This document shows positions 1 through 13,100 of a DNA stretch of 64,000 nucleotides, piece by piece; positions within the stretch are counted from its first letter, which is position 1, and each line of letters starts with the position of its first letter. Position numbers and translations under genes: made by a program. Under the pieces are notes generated by a model. That model had not been told where the DNA came from. It ran no database searches and saw only the letters and a program-made list of their open reading frames with translations. The stretch is taken from positions 11,670,892 to 11,734,891 of the forward strand of contig CM060481.1 in NCBI GenBank assembly GCA_030544235.1. Direction: 5' to 3'. The stretch comes from Lepturacanthus savala (taxonomy: Eukaryota > Chordata > Actinopteri > Scombriformes > Trichiuridae).

Positions 1-76
1 ATCTCCCCTGACCTCTCTGTCAGTGCCTTGTTCCTGTCGAGGCAGGACGATTAAATGTCATGACCCCTTTTTTTCC

Positions 77-112
77 TCAGAGGGTCCTCTGTGCCCCCTG
101 AGGACCCTCTGA
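77..112. repeat. Perfect 13-bp inverted repeat (hairpin)
   Basis: TCAGAGGGTCCTC at 77-89 is the exact reverse complement of 100-112, with a 10-base C-rich loop at 90-99. The arms are GC-rich, so the folded form would be stable. There is no gene nearby; function is unknown. Confidence 0.85.
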
Positions 113-1810
113 TCCATTAACTTTCACTCAGCTATCACTAAGTACCCCAGGTTATCCAGACCAGCCCTGATCTCCAACACCTGCACAAAAGACACACAGA
201 TACACACACCAGAGTCCTGTCCTAAAGCAGCGAACCCATCACAAAGGAAGGTTATAATCCTGATTTGGCCATTGTAAGATCATGGAGGGTTAGCATTGCA
301 TCCTAACAGATAACTCTGGTTCTTTTGTAGTGTATGGGGATTTAATCTCTTACCTCGTGAGTGAGACTTGAACAATTTGAGCATGAGCCTTTGGTTTAAG
401 TTGTTCATCAATGCCTGTTTTTCTGTGAACATAACATGAGGAAGTCTTTCTTAAATTGTGTGATACTAAATAGTTGAAATAAGATAAAAGTAAAAAAAAA
501 ATACACTGGAGACCACCTTAATGAGGTATCCTCAAAGAAAATGAATTTTAATGATTGAAGGTCACCAGCTTTTATCTTAGTCTGACTGGTAAATATCTAA
601 AACCACATGTAAAAAATGTAGATGTATAAGTGAAAGAAGCTTTCTGACACACAAGAACCAGCAGACAATGATGCATTGAGGACTTTGAAATATTGTTTTA
701 ACCAAACAAAGACATTTAGATCATTAGTCCCTCCGGACCAAGACACTGAACCTGAAAGTACCCAGTTATGGAACTGAGCCACTCAGTGGCTGGACTGCCA
801 GTGGAGTCTCTGAGGGCCAAAAGCTACAGAAACCACATTTAGGACATGGTGAAGGAAAGGATTGCATTGAAATAAATACTTTCAGAGTTTCTTTTTTTTC
901 TAAGTAAATATTTTCACTGGAGGAAAACCTCAGTTTGGCAAACATACAAATGGTTCCATACAAGATTTTCCAAATGGATGTGTGCATTTTTCTGAAATCT
1001 CCCAAACCTGATACTGTAGATTGAGGGGCCAGACCACCTTTTGTTTCATGTTTCACAAACCCCCGCAGTCCCTCACCACAGCTCCCTATTTCAAGGCTGT
1101 CGCTGAACAGCCAGCAAACCATTTCCTGAAGCTCCGAGGTCACTGGATAAATGATGTTTTCATTTGACAACCCCAGGTCGCCACTAAAGGAGGGTCTTCA
1201 GAGGGAGCCTTTTGAAATTACAGTACTGATGAAGCGTGAGAAATTACAGGCACTTAGAAGTGATTTCATGAGCACAAGAGAGCAGGGGGACCACCCCTGT
1301 ATGGCCCGGGCGAGAGGCAGCGCTGGCAGTTAGTACACAGCCACACAAACATGTACACATGGATATACGCACACACTCACACAAAGAAATCTAAAGGTCA
1401 GATGTTTTAGCGAAGCATCATCAGGGATCCTCGAATGCATATCAAGTGTACAGTACTGTTCGTATCTGTGCATGAAAATAAAGCTGACCTTACAGTTAAA
1501 CGCAGGATTAAGCGAAAATCATATTCAGGAGCCAGTCATTGTCTTTTTTTTTCACTGCTCGAGTTATCCTAATGGAGATCGGCTGAGACGGGCAATGCCC
1601 AAGGGCCACTGGTCCCTCTCCACCCTTCCTGGGAATGGGCTCTTGGTCAGGATGGGTTTGGAAAGAAGCCTCCGATTTCTGCCTGGCCTTCTGCTAAATC
1701 AGAGCTATGCAGAGCTGGTTTGGACCTGAGCCTCTACAATGATCTATACCCCCAGAGCCACCGAAGTGGAATAATTCTCATCACAGTCTACTCCCCTTTG
1801 CTTCTCAGCC

Positions 1811-1832
1811 GGGGGGGGGGGGGGGGGGGGGG
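1811..1832 (+). repeat. Homopolymer G run (22 bp)
   Basis: Uninterrupted G run directly visible in the sequence. Length is likely to be unreliable in assembly. Similar runs occur at 13959-13984 and 16799-16813. Confidence 0.95.
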
Positions 1833-2379
1833 TTCCCACTTTTGTGTTTGAGATTTCAGAGCATCATAAATTCATTTCACACTGTTTGCTTTGGGGATTT
1901 CTAAGACACTGGCACCAGTGTTGGGACGGTTGTTTAATTGAGCTGCTCTTTAGTATGGTATAGCCCCACCATAGATGGCAGGAGTTCTTCTTTCACTGTT
2001 GCAGCATTTCACTGCTTTTCTCCTTCCTTGAAGACCTCCCAGTGTGCGAGTCTGTTCGCTGTCTATCTCTGTTTGGAGCCTCTGCTGCCTTTTCACGGTC
2101 TCTGTCCAAAAGTGTCACTCAGCTCTAAGTTGAGCAGCAAGTGCATTCACGGGCACATACATAAAAAAAAAAAAAAAAACACGCTCACAAATGCCAACTC
2201 CTTAAACCTTTCTTAAAGGGAGTGTGTAGAAGAGGTCCAACTTCAACTTCTGCTACAAATTACAACTGCTGCGTGAGGCCCATCTGTGACATTATTTTGA
2301 AACATCAGTTTCACCAAAAACATTTTTTTCCCCCAGTGCTCCACATCTGCTTTAATAAAGCTGGCTCCGTAAGACTCAT

Positions 2380-2780
2380 TAACTTGAAGGAGAAGTTTGG
2401 CATTTTGAGAAATTCACTTATTTTCTTTATTGCTGTGATTTAATGAGAAAACTGACATCACTAACATAACTGTTCATTAAATATCAAGGCTGCAGCCAGA
2501 GACCGTTATCTGGGCTCAGCTTAAAGACAGGAAAAAAGGTAGGTTGGCTCCGTTTGAAGTCCAGGCTCAGTAATTAATACAAAATGCTGAAACTCCTAAG
2601 TGTAGAAATGACAAGATTAAACGAATTAGCCCTATAACGTGTTAATTAGTGAGGTTTAGGCTGCTGGTATAGACTTTTTTTTTTACGTTTATATAGAGCC
2701 AGAGTAACGGTTTCCCACTGCTTCAAGTCTTCATGCTAAGCTAATCTTCTCCTCGCATACAGACAAAGAATTATTGCTGC
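2380..2780. repeat. Degenerate dispersed repeat (GCTAAGCTAA type), copy 1
   Basis: It begins near 2386 with a GGAGAAGTTTGGCATTTTGAGAAA-like edge (given here in part) and contains ATGAGAAAACTGACATCAC and, near 2737, ATGCTAAGCTAATCTTC. The same ordered blocks occur in the opposite orientation at 3790-4175. The pattern is familiar from many teleost genomes as a short non-autonomous element. Boundaries are approximate. Confidence 0.55.
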
Positions 2781-2894
2781 AAGGAAAAGGAATAGAGCCC
2801 CAGGATATTACATGAATAATTATGCACCAAAAATATCTGTATAATACATTATATCAAGCAAATTTTTCATAATTGCATATTCAAAGATACATCA

Positions 2895-3018
2895 TGTCAA
2901 ATCAACTCTAAATTGCCTGTAGGCAGCGAGTGAGTGACAACCCCGTAGTAGACCGGTGACCTGTCTGGGGTTTATCTCTAGTGAGGAATAAGCGGATATA
3001 GAAAATGAATGGATGGAT
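2895..3018 (+). repeat. Degenerate LINE-like tail repeat
   Basis: The order of blocks (CTCTAAATTGCCTGTAGG, then GACCGGTGACCTGTCTGGGG, then GAATAAGCGGATATAGAAAA, then ATGGATGG) matches the widespread teleost 3'-tail repeat that ends in tandem GGAT. The middle is shortened compared with the usual form, so it is an old deleted copy. The exact family (Rex1/L2-like) is from memory and not certain. Confidence 0.55.
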
Positions 3019-3789
3019 CATTTCAAATCTTTAGAAAAATATTGCTAACAATGCACTTCAATATGAAATATAAGAATCCTTAATAAATCATATTTTTTTA
3101 TCGTGACTCTATTTCCACTTAAGATTTTCTCATCAGTCATACATAATAAATTTGTCAAAATGCCCATTTTAATTATACCCCCATGTTTTCACTTTGTCCT
3201 GACACAATCACACCTCTACAAGTCTGGGATGTTACACAAGTCACATGATCAATATGAATTAGCATCATTTGAGTATGCCGAAGGCAATGGGAAGACCAAA
3301 AATAAGTTCTATTGTATTTTTTAATTATATTGTCAGTATGACATCAATCTCAATGTTCAGCACTGTTACTTAAATTATTTTTTAGGTGTTTTTTGGGGGT
3401 TCTGTTTTGATAAAATGCTTGAAGATGCTAAGTGTTCTCATGCTATCAGCATGCATGCCATGTGGCTACATGTTTGCTAATGTTATGATAAAAACCCAGT
3501 CACCATTAAACATGTATGTTAAATTAAATATTCTGCTGAAAACATATAAATTAGATTTTTTTGATGTTGCACAATGCACAGATTGAGTGTAATGGCCTTA
3601 AACATATTTAACAGAATGTAAAATAATTTGCTTTAAGAACGTCACTATTCATGAACCACTAATTGGAGTAACGCTAACTTCTAGCAGTATTTAAGTCAGA
3701 TTTTTAGATGAAAAGATGAACTTGTGAAAAACTAATATTTTCTGTGTGCAGTTCATGTTTAAATGGTCTATAGCATTACACACACTTAT

Positions 3790-4175
3790 CAGTAGCTATA
3801 GTTCAACACTTTTTAGGAAATAAGCTCATTTCCTTTTTTTGCTGAGAGTTCGATGAGAAGATTGATGCTGAAACAATAATGTGTAGTTTTCTGGGGGGGT
3901 TGTAGTTGTTCAGATTAAACAAAAAAGCTACAGTATTTTTAAGAATCATCTTCACGGTTGCTGGTGCTGCTTTGTTCATGTTGTGTGTTTCCTTTGGACA
4001 TAGCCAGACTAGCTGCTTCCCCCCTGTTGTCCATCGTGCTAAGCTAAGCTGGTAGCTGCTGGCAGTAGCTTCATATTTAGTCTACTGTGCAAACATGAGA
4101 GGGCTATTGATCTTCTCATCTACTTGTTGTAAGGAAAGCATGTATTTCAATGTCAAACTACTCCTTTAGAGCACA
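3790..4175. repeat. Degenerate dispersed repeat (GCTAAGCTAA type), copy 2
   Basis: It opens with AGTTCAACACTTTTTAGGAA, carries GAGAGTTCGATGAGAAGATT, has GTGCTAAGCTAAGCTGG near 4038 and CTTCTCATCTACTTGTTG near 4111, and ends in AATGTCAAACTACTCCTTTA. The two ends are roughly complementary (AGTT(C/T)(A/G)ACA on one side, TGTCAAACT on the other), consistent with a fold-back type element. It is related to the copy at 2380-2780. Confidence 0.6.
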
Positions 4176-5349
4176 TGGCAACATCCCTGACCCTCAGAAA
4201 CCAGATGAATCTGGCTTTCCAAAGTACAGGATATTATATTTATACAAAATAAGTAATATATAAAACTCAAGTTAGATGTTCTGACACTGTAATTCAACCG
4301 CAGCATTTACAACTCTGCTATAATTGAGTTCTTATAAACAGCGTGCATTTGTTTCATTTGCTTAGGCTGGTCCTAAATGACGGCTCAGCTTAAATTTAAT
4401 ATAGTGGTAAGTCAAACCAACCCAACCAGGAATCGGAGCCAGGTCTTCCGTGCACTGCTGTGATTACTCCACCACTTACCCCAGCACTACATGTCTGTCT
4501 CCACTCCTTACCCTGCTCCATGCACACACATATATACAAAACTCATACATCAAAGCCCTGCGCTCATTACCACGCAGAAGATAAACATAGACAGCCCTGC
4601 AGATGGTTAGCTCTCGGATAGAGGTTTCTCTGTATATGTATGTTTGTGTGTGTTTGTTTGTGAGATCTCCTGAAGCATGCTGGTAAAATTGAAGTGTCTG
4701 TACTTTCTGATTTTTTGGGGGGTTTTTTTCCGCCCCGCGGACCTCTCAACTTGACCAGAGAGCCGGAGATTCATGGTCTCTTTAAAGGAGCCAAGGACTT
4801 CACAACAGATCTCATTCACACATGCAGGGTAACATTTTGAGCGGAGCCGGCCAGCTTTATTAGCGGCGCTTTACAGGGATATCCATGACACTCCCACAGC
4901 TCTCTGGAAGCTTCTCCACATTACTCTGGGGCAACGGCAGGTTAATGGAAACCAGGTGGCGCGTCGCTGCATTTCCTCTGACCAGGACGGCTTGATTGAC
5001 AGTGAGTTGTGGCGACGAATCGGAGCGTAGCTACCCAGAATCAGGGCCGTGATGGAAACATGGCAATTCACGAGCAACAGCTGCTTTTCTTGGCCACAAC
5101 AGAGGGAGCGTTTCCATCCACCTGAGACTACACCTAATTGGAACGTGTGGATATGTGCACTGATGTGTGTCTGGCTTTTCTCTTTGCTTATTTGTGGTTA
5201 ACTGTGTCTAATGGTTAAACAGTATTGCAAGTCACCCAATTCTACCACATTTGCAGCCTGATTTGTATGTACTTAAAAAAAACAAGGGCTCTGAATGGAT
5301 TCATCCAGTAGGTGAACATAAAGGTTTGCTTTAAAGACGGTGACATGTT

Positions 5350-5376
5350 AAGCATCACTATTAGAAAGTGATGCTT
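5350..5376. repeat. Short perfect hairpin, 10-bp stem
   Basis: AAGCATCACT (5350-5359) pairs exactly with AGTGATGCTT (5367-5376) around a 7-base loop. It lies just outside the predicted end of the ndnf 3' UTR. No function is claimed. Confidence 0.8.
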
Positions 5377-5744
5377 TTAGAAAAAATATTTTTTAGAAAT
5401 GGTGTCCTCCAAAACAAAATTCCAAAAATAAATATAAAAATTTGCTTTTTTTAAAAAAAAAAAATTTCCTTTTTTATCACAGAAAAAATGTTAAGCACAA
5501 TACAATTAAACCTTAAAGGATTAGTCTAATTTCTGTTTTATAAAGATTGCATAGAGAACATAGACCATGTAAAATAGATGGTGCCCCAGAGTACTTACTA
5601 CTTATACTACTAATACGTATAGTTACAATTCTATCCTGGGTTGCATGTGAGAACAGTTGAAAGTAGGCCTTTTTTGAGAAATTCCTCAACATGAAAATAT
5701 TAATGGTTCTCCAGGAGAAACAAAGAAATACACCCATAAGCACG

Positions 5745-6829
5745 CTAAGTTCACTTCATTGATTTATTACTGTACATCTGATTGAAACTGATCTGACCAA
5801 GGATGATGGTGCCAAATAGGCAATATTTAGGACCTTAGGCACCACTTGTGATGAGCTCTAAGGTCTTTTATAGAAATGGAAAAAAACTCATCCACAGTTT
5901 TTCATATCACACTTCGTGTCTGGGATGAAGCTATCATTTCAAAACACTCAGAGTATCACATTCTGCTCATGCGACTATAACCCAGGCCTCTGGATCTATG
6001 AACACAATACGCGGTGTGCTTTTTCATCTTGGAGCCTCAATTGTGATGTTAACGGCTTCAGCAAAAGAACATGACACCCAGGGTGACACAGGGATTACTT
6101 GTTCTATATTTAGTGTTTATGTACATGAATATTGGCAGGACAACTCTGTACATGTGACACGCACACACAGCGATACAGTGATAATAACACAGATCTCCAG
6201 CACAGAACACATTTACAAGATGGGCTCTAGGGCAAACACTGGCTGAGATACGTAAGGGAATGTCTGAACTACGACAACTTCCTCATAAAACTGGAATTTC
6301 CTCGCAACAGTTATTATTGTCATCAATAAAAACAGACAATCGTAAAGAGAGACGAAAAAGTATAAAATAATTTAAATTCCTCCTAACACATAGTGAATAT
6401 GCAGCGAGAGATCTATACAACACAGGTAGCTACTGTATCTCCTCCGGTCAGCGTGATCCAAAAACTGAAGGGACAGACAAATGTGACGAGACGAAAGCAG
6501 ATGTCATGCAGCAACAAAGAAACACATACAAGTTGGAAGATGATCTTCTCTGAAGTTCTGCCTCCCCAGTGGCAACGTGTTGTCAAGACGACAAGTCTGG
6601 TAACAGAGCACCTCACGCCGTAGGCCGACCAGACGTGCCACGATGAAATGTAAACATAAATATACAGGTTGATATCTCTCTCTACAAACAGTTCAGTCAC
6701 TGCCACAGGCCCATCAGCTGTGTGAGTAGTCAGTCTGTATACACTCCTTAGTAGAATATCACTTAGAGTTAAATAAACTTATTTAATATATATATATATT
6801 TATAATAGATTTATTCTTTGCAGAGTCAT
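5745..6829 (-). other. ndnf: Predicted ndnf 3' UTR with poly(A) signal
   Basis: Minus-strand sequence after the ndnf stop codon. A TTTATT on the plus strand at 5763-5768 reads AATAAA on the minus strand and is a plausible terminal poly(A) signal, which would give a 3' UTR of about 1.07 kb. Another AATAAA on the minus strand at 6808-6813 lies only 17 bases after the stop and is less likely to be the main site. A (TA)n tract is at 6786-6799. The end is inferred, not observed. Confidence 0.4.
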
Positions 6830-9800
6830 TTAGCAGTATTTCCTTGTTTTCACCAGTTTGCTCTGGTATTTCACTGAATGGCCACTGTGTCCCACCACAT
6901 AAACGTCCAGCAGGTAGGTCTTGCCTGGCTCCAGACCTGTGATGGTCTCTGTAGTCACAGCTTTCTGGAGGTTTGGGCTGTGGAAGTACTTGCATAGGAC
7001 CTTTTCTGACTTCCTGCGGGTCTCTGGCCCAGCGCACTGGTTTTGTTCCCGGCGTCGCTGTTCCTCGCCGTAATTCTCAGCCACTTCTTTGCGGTAAATG
7101 CAGTATTTGTTGCGGTCCTGCGTGCCCAGCCAGGCCACAGTGGCGGAGGAGCAGGTGCGCAGCTTGTCAAAGGCCTTGATGCGTGTGTCCTCCGGAAGCG
7201 AGGGGAAGGGCTGCTTGCTGCTGGGTCGTGTGGTGGCCAGCACCTTCAAAGTGGAGGCCCCTTTCCTGCTGCCACGCAAGCGGATCAAGTACTTGGCTTT
7301 TGGCTTCCCGCGCAGCTGGAACTGCCGTACCCCCTCCACATTCTGGGAGAGCAACAACTTGCCATCACGCCTCACCTGCACCTGCACGGCATCCAGGCAC
7401 GTGTGGACAAACAGCGTGACCCTCTGGTGTGAAGACACGGGAGCGAAGCGCAGAAACTTGCTACCCTTCCTCTTGATGAAAACATCGGACACTTTTCCAT
7501 CCTTCAGCTCCACCGTCTTCTGACGAGCTTCCTCTTTGGTGCGGGCAAAAGTCCCCACGTACGCTGTGCTGGTGTTGGTGGCCGAATTCACAGCAAAGAC
7601 ATCGAAGTAGTACTGTGTGTCCGGTTTCAGCTCTGACACAGTGAAAATGTTTTTATTGCCAATACACACCTTCTGAATATCTGACACTTTTGGTTTGGCT
7701 GTGTAAGCCCGTGAGATCTTGTTACTCATTAGGCTTCGGTCCTTGCCAAAACCACCATCGGAGGGAACGAAGCCGAAGTGCGCAAAGTCAAATGGGCTAA
7801 AATCTCTGCCAGGCTTTGGAGCCAACATGAAGGCATCGTCAGAGCTAATCTTAGCTTCAGCAGCACACATGCTCTTGAAATTGTGCTCCTTGTTGATCAC
7901 TACACAATACTGAACAGGCTGGCCCATCAGAGAGCCCGTTGGCGTAGGCTTCCAGGCCAGGGTAACAGTGGTACGGCCCAGTGCAGTCACATCAACGCGA
8001 GGGTCATAGGGCAGCTCCGGGTATGGTTGGTCAGACTCCGGAGTTGTGGTGGCGTACACCTTGAAGTTGCTGTCTTTCTCTGTGGAGAGCAGTTCCAGCT
8101 GGTAGAGGCCTGAGGGCGTGCTGGTGGCCACGTAGGACTCCACGTCGTTGCCCTTGTAAGTGAAGAGCTCCGTCCCCTCGTCTACCGTCACCTGCTGTTT
8201 CTGTTGGTCCAGGGGTTCAGGTTCTCCTGGAAAACAAAAAGAATACTTTTACTCTTTGTATGACACTGCACCCAAATGTGACGTTAGAAAATCTTAACTT
8301 GTTGACAGATCTTTAGTCCTGTCCTTTCCAATGTTTTTCCTCTATTTCATTTTTTGGCTTTGAGGAAAAATCATTTCCAAATGTACTAAAAAATTTTAAA
8401 GTGTTGTTGATGCTGTGAGGTCATGATGAATCTTTGCAAACCTCACGGACGATTAGCTCCTGACATGGCAGCCATGTTTTCACTCCAAACATCCCCAAAC
8501 ATCACAGGCCAGCATTCACTTGGCCTTTCCGAGGAAGCTGCGCTACAAAGAGGCGCCTTGTAGCCTCTACGTGAGAGAGACAGTTCGAGCTCTTACTCCA
8601 ACTTGAGCAAGAAACCATAATATTATGTTTGTCAACCAGAGAGTGTGCTCAGTGGTGTACTAAAAATTAATGCTCAAAGATCTACTCCCACTAGAGACAT
8701 TTAGCAAAAAGTGGAAGAACTTTACTGGCTGAAATAATGCTGCGCCATTTCTTGTGAAGCCAGCCTTATACCAACTTAATGTGTCTTATTTATTCCTTCT
8801 ACTTAGAGATGGATTCTTTTCTCTTGATGCAAGGTAATTGTCTTCAACAGGGAAATTACCCAATAAATCATTTTGTAATATTTGATCTGACAAGAGTACA
8901 GACATGCATGCAGGTGCTCATATATTGACATTCAAATATATGCTCACATCACACATCTACACTCTAATACCGCTGCTTTAGTCATCTGGCAAGATCTCCT
9001 GTGCTGAAAGGACACCCTCCAGATGGAGAAAGTTTTAATGTGAAGCAGAGAGGCGATTAAAAAAAAAAAAGAGTAGGAGTAGGAAGGAAGACAGACAGAG
9101 TGGCAGGATTTACCTTAAGAAGACCAAGACAGCTTAAGTATAAAGGGATGTAATGGCTTTGATTCAGTAGGTTGACTAGAGTGGAGCCCTTCTCTAAAAT
9201 TACAGACATCAACTCGGCCAAGTCAGACATCATAAGTGGTCAGACTAGACACTACGACTGTGACTTAATTAAAACCCACCAAACACAAAGCCTAACATCA
9301 CTGCGTAGGTTAATTGTGTATGGGGGATAGTGATATTTCCACATAACGTGTCATTAACCTCTTCCATTGGTGCCTGTTGTCAATTATACCTGATCCCTCT
9401 CCACTGGCCTCTTCTGGCAACTCTTGCAGGGTGAGTTTCCATTCCAGAGGAGCATCACAAGGTGTCACAGTCACAGACAGGGGTGTGTTGTCTTCTTCCA
9501 CAACAAAGTAGTACCTGTGAAAATGATTAGTTAAAGCGGTCAGATATTTGCACCAGCATTCCATCATAGTGTGAAAGTTATCCTAAATAAACTGTGGCAT
9601 AAATGCATATGCTGATTATTTGAGACCGTTATGCTTAAGCACACAGTAATATCACTGTTCCACTGACCTTGGTCTCTCTCGCTGAGAGCTGACAGACTCA
9701 GTTACAAGAACATGAGTTTCTCATCTATTATTTAGTTTTTGCATCATCATAGATCATGTTACAGGACAACGTCTAATGTTTCCTATGTATTTACAGTAAG

Positions 9801-10139
9801 TGGCCATCAACAACTTTAATGTTTTCCTCTGTGACTATTATGGCTCAGTCAGCAGCGCAAGGTGGAGTTGCGACAAACTCACAACACATTACACACCTAG
9901 GATTATGTAACTCATTCAGTGAGTGTTTGTCTGTGGTGCTCTTACCTTTTGGGTGTGTCCCTGAACAAGTAGCCACTGATCTCAGCACCATCCGGAATGA
10001 CAGAGGAGTCGTGGAACAACGACTTGTCTCTGATCTGCATCTGGAAGAGCCCTTCATCTCTTGTGGGCAACTTCTGAGCCAAAGATCCAAGTCCCAATAG
10101 CACCAGCAGCACCACACTCCAACCTTTACACTGCCGCAT
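6830..10139 (-). CDS. ndnf: Neuron-derived neurotrophic factor, three coding exons
   Basis: Secreted, glycosylated FN3-domain factor that supports neuron migration and survival and endothelial growth in mammals. Coding exons in transcript order are 10139-9946 (194 nt), 9514-9390 (125 nt) and 8226-6830 (1397 nt), all with GT donors and AG acceptors and matching phases (2, then 1). They give 571 aa against about 568 aa in human. The start MRQCKGWSVVLLVLLGLGS is a signal peptide (about residues 1-22), followed by KLPTRDEGLFQMQIRDKS as in human NDNF. Exon 2 encodes YYFVVEEDNTPLSVTVTPCD. The last exon holds two FN3-like regions (about 180-335 and 455-568) and the conserved CSSATVAWLGTQDRNKYC block. 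NTS in NSATNTSTAY is a possible N-glycosylation site. The protein ends TRKYC. The sequence just upstream of the ATG (TTACAG|A) is a splice acceptor, so the mRNA starts further upstream. Identity was recognised from memory of the human protein. Confidence 0.96.
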
Positions 10140-13100
10140 TCTGTAACATACAGAGAAATTATTCAGCAGAGTTATAACATCATCCACATCTGATCTGGTC
10201 TTAAAAAGGTCTTTAGAGGAGTGGGTGACCCTTCTCTAGACACTAATGGTAGGTCCATACACTGCTTGCAGCCTTGGACTCCATCATGTTAAAGTGCACC
10301 TAAGGTAAGCTTTTTTGCATGGTGCCATGATGAAGGACACCATTTTGCTGGGATGCCTTGATGTCCTTGATTAAGTTCTGTACATAGTCTTCGACTTGCT
10401 TTGGTTTTTCTGTTCTACAAAACAGTGCAACCATGAAGGGTTCAGAATTGGAATTGGAATGCTACCAATATGGACCAAGATGGCAATTTGGGGCTTTATA
10501 AAGAGGAACGACATCACCATATTATTGTTATTCAGTGATTACACTGTGATCATATGGGAAAAAAGAATGATTGATTGACATAATTAATGAGAACAGTAGA
10601 TCAATACTACTCTCGCTTCCATCTGTTTATGAAGCTACATACAGACAAGGAACTTTACCATAGAATAACATAAAGACTGTAAACATGTTAAAATAGATTG
10701 CCTGGCTCTGGCAGAAGGTTTAAATTATGAAGTATAAAAACAACCAGATTAAACAAACAAGGTATAACATGTCAAGCTCTCTGTTTCTGTTTGCAATGTT
10801 TCCAGTTTTTATGCTAATGCTGATGCTATAAGCTAGCGTACAGAAGGCTCACCTCTCTCGCTGTGAGAAATCAAGTAAGCATGTACAACTTTTTATTTAT
10901 AAACGCTGCTAACATACTACTAACATGCTGCTAACATGATGCTAACCTTAAATTCAAAAGGAGCCAAGCTAGCTGCCTTTCCCAAGTTTCTTGTTTTAAT
11001 GCTAAAAGAAGCTAAGCTAATCAGCTGCTGGCTAGCTTCCGTCGGTGAGAAATAAAAATGTCAAATAACAGCTTTAATGAATATCAATAATGAATATAAA
11101 TTATGTCACGAGTTAAATGTGTCCAAAATGTCTGTTTTTGACATGAAAGTCCGGGTCTTTAGTTCCATTCTGGCACTCGTTAAAAACACAAACCTCTTCC
11201 TAATGAGTTATATTTGGCATTGCCTCATTTTGGCACCACACATTACAGTGTTTTTAGTTCTGTTTTGCTTTTTTTTTTTTCAACTACATGTTTTATTTTA
11301 TGCTTAAATATGTTGTTTTGGCTTCTTTTCCTTTTTTAGCCTTGATTAGCATTTGACATTAAACCTGGCTGCTGGCAGCACTGACACCATCTGTGAGTGA
11401 ATCAATGAGTGAGAGACAAAAGAGTAAAATGGGAAATGAATGGATACTCAGGCAGGAAGGAGGGATGAAATTTAAACATAGATGTGTAGAGGAAAATACA
11501 ATTCTCTGCACTCCATAGAACCATAAATTCATAAATTGTGTAATATAAAAATCCCCAAATCCATGCCATTTAAGTTGTATTGATGCCAATGTAAAAATGT
11601 TTGGTGCTGCAGTCCACCGATGCAGCAGAGTCTCAGGACGAGGTGCAGCTGAGAGCTTCTCACGTATCCCCTGTCTATTGATTTTGCCCCATTGATTGCA
11701 GTTGATGGGAATGCCAAATCTCTGGTGATTTAATCAACGTAATGATGGCAGATTAGCCAGATACTTTACTGCCATTTACTGCAAGCGAGATGGTGTCCTT
11801 TTAATGACCCCTCTCCCTCTCCCTTTCTCTGCTCACCCTCCCATGTCTCTCTCCCTTTCTCTTGATCACAGTTTTTTTTTCCATCAACAAGTAATCTCTT
11901 TCTCTTTTCGCACTTGTTCATCCTCCCTTTCCGTTTCCTTCCTTTCACTTCTTCCCCCTCCGTGGCCGTCCAACTCAGAGACAGATGAGTAAAACCAGAG
12001 TGTCCAGGCCTGGACGAAGCACCACTAGGCTACAAACATGGCTTCATTTATCGCCTTTAAAAAAGCACAGGCAGTGAAAAAAGCCCTTGACAGCTCCTGT
12101 CAGTGTCTCCGTCTCTGCTGTTGTCTGAGCCCGGCCTCCCCGTACCGCCAGACTTCACAGAGCAAAAGGAAAGCCGCCCAAGTGGTACTTTGAGGTTTGA
12201 CTCACACAGAGAGAGGAGATCCTTATCGCCTCGGCTTGTCTCTTTCCACTTCAGAAGCGTGTCAGTCGGAACAAAGACATGTCTATTAATACTCAAGGCA
12301 GTGCCGAGGTGGTATGTACAGAGCCGTTCAGAGCTGTCTTTCATTCCAACATCTCCGAACAGCGCACAGACACAGCGAGGGTCCCGTCCACTCGGCCGCT
12401 CTGTCCCCCACACTGATGTCATTACACATAATGTCTGCTATCACTCATACAGTAAGAGTTTTATCACCACTGTCATTAGCACATTTGATGCGCGCCTTCA
12501 GTGTGCCCCCTCACATGTGACGCCACTGATTTAAACCCTATGACTGATCCTAACAGCATTTTCTCCCCACATGCACGGAACCACTCAGTCTGTATTCACA
12601 ATATACTGCCCAGAGATGACATTTGAATATTAGAGCTGTTGTGTGTTGGGTCACTGCAGTTTTACGGACCAAGGCAGAGGCGACACAGGCTGCGCCGGAT
12701 CCGCTATTACACGCAGGCCTGTCCCATTCTCATGCCACAGAGCTGCTTTACCAAAATAACATGTAAAGAAAATAAAATAAAAAGCTGCATCTGGAACAAA
12801 TAAAGTGTAATGTTTAATTAGAACGAGGGAAAATGTATGATCGCGATTTAAGGGAGGATAATTTAAAGGCATGGTCACCCACAATCATGTCAACTTTGTT
12901 TTTTGCTGTTGCTTTTTAGCTGTTTTTGTCTACTTTTATAGTCTTTGTTTTACTTTTAGTGGGATCTGCACACCATCTTGGGTGGAAAATGTCTTGTATA
13001 TTCTAATTGGCCGTGCTGTGGCTTCTGGTGAGTTGTGAAATAGGATTAAAGGACAAAATGCGGTGCTATTTGCCAAAGAGGAAATAGCAGTGATCTTCTT

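Larger units (their letters stand above)
1..5744. other. Intergenic left flank, no gene seen
   Basis: No open stretch here shows codon continuity, splice signals or a recognisable protein. The content is AT-rich DNA with a perfect hairpin at 77-112, a 22-base G run at 1811-1832, and three old dispersed-repeat copies (about 2380-2780, 2895-3018, 3790-4175). A short hairpin lies at 5350-5376. This interval is downstream of ndnf, which is transcribed leftward. Confidence 0.7.

Noticed and set aside
6808..6813. AATAAA on the minus strand as the main ndnf poly(A) signal
   Set aside because: It is only 17 bases after the stop codon; a more distal signal at 5763-5768 is more plausible.
7043..7523. 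Plus-strand frames of 129 and 141 codons opposite ndnf
   Set aside because: Antisense shadows of the long last ndnf exon, which is clearly coding on the minus strand.
12057..12534. Overlapping frames of 121 and 143 codons on both strands
   Set aside because: No domain, no conserved motif, both strands open over the same GC-richer stretch; not supported as a gene.
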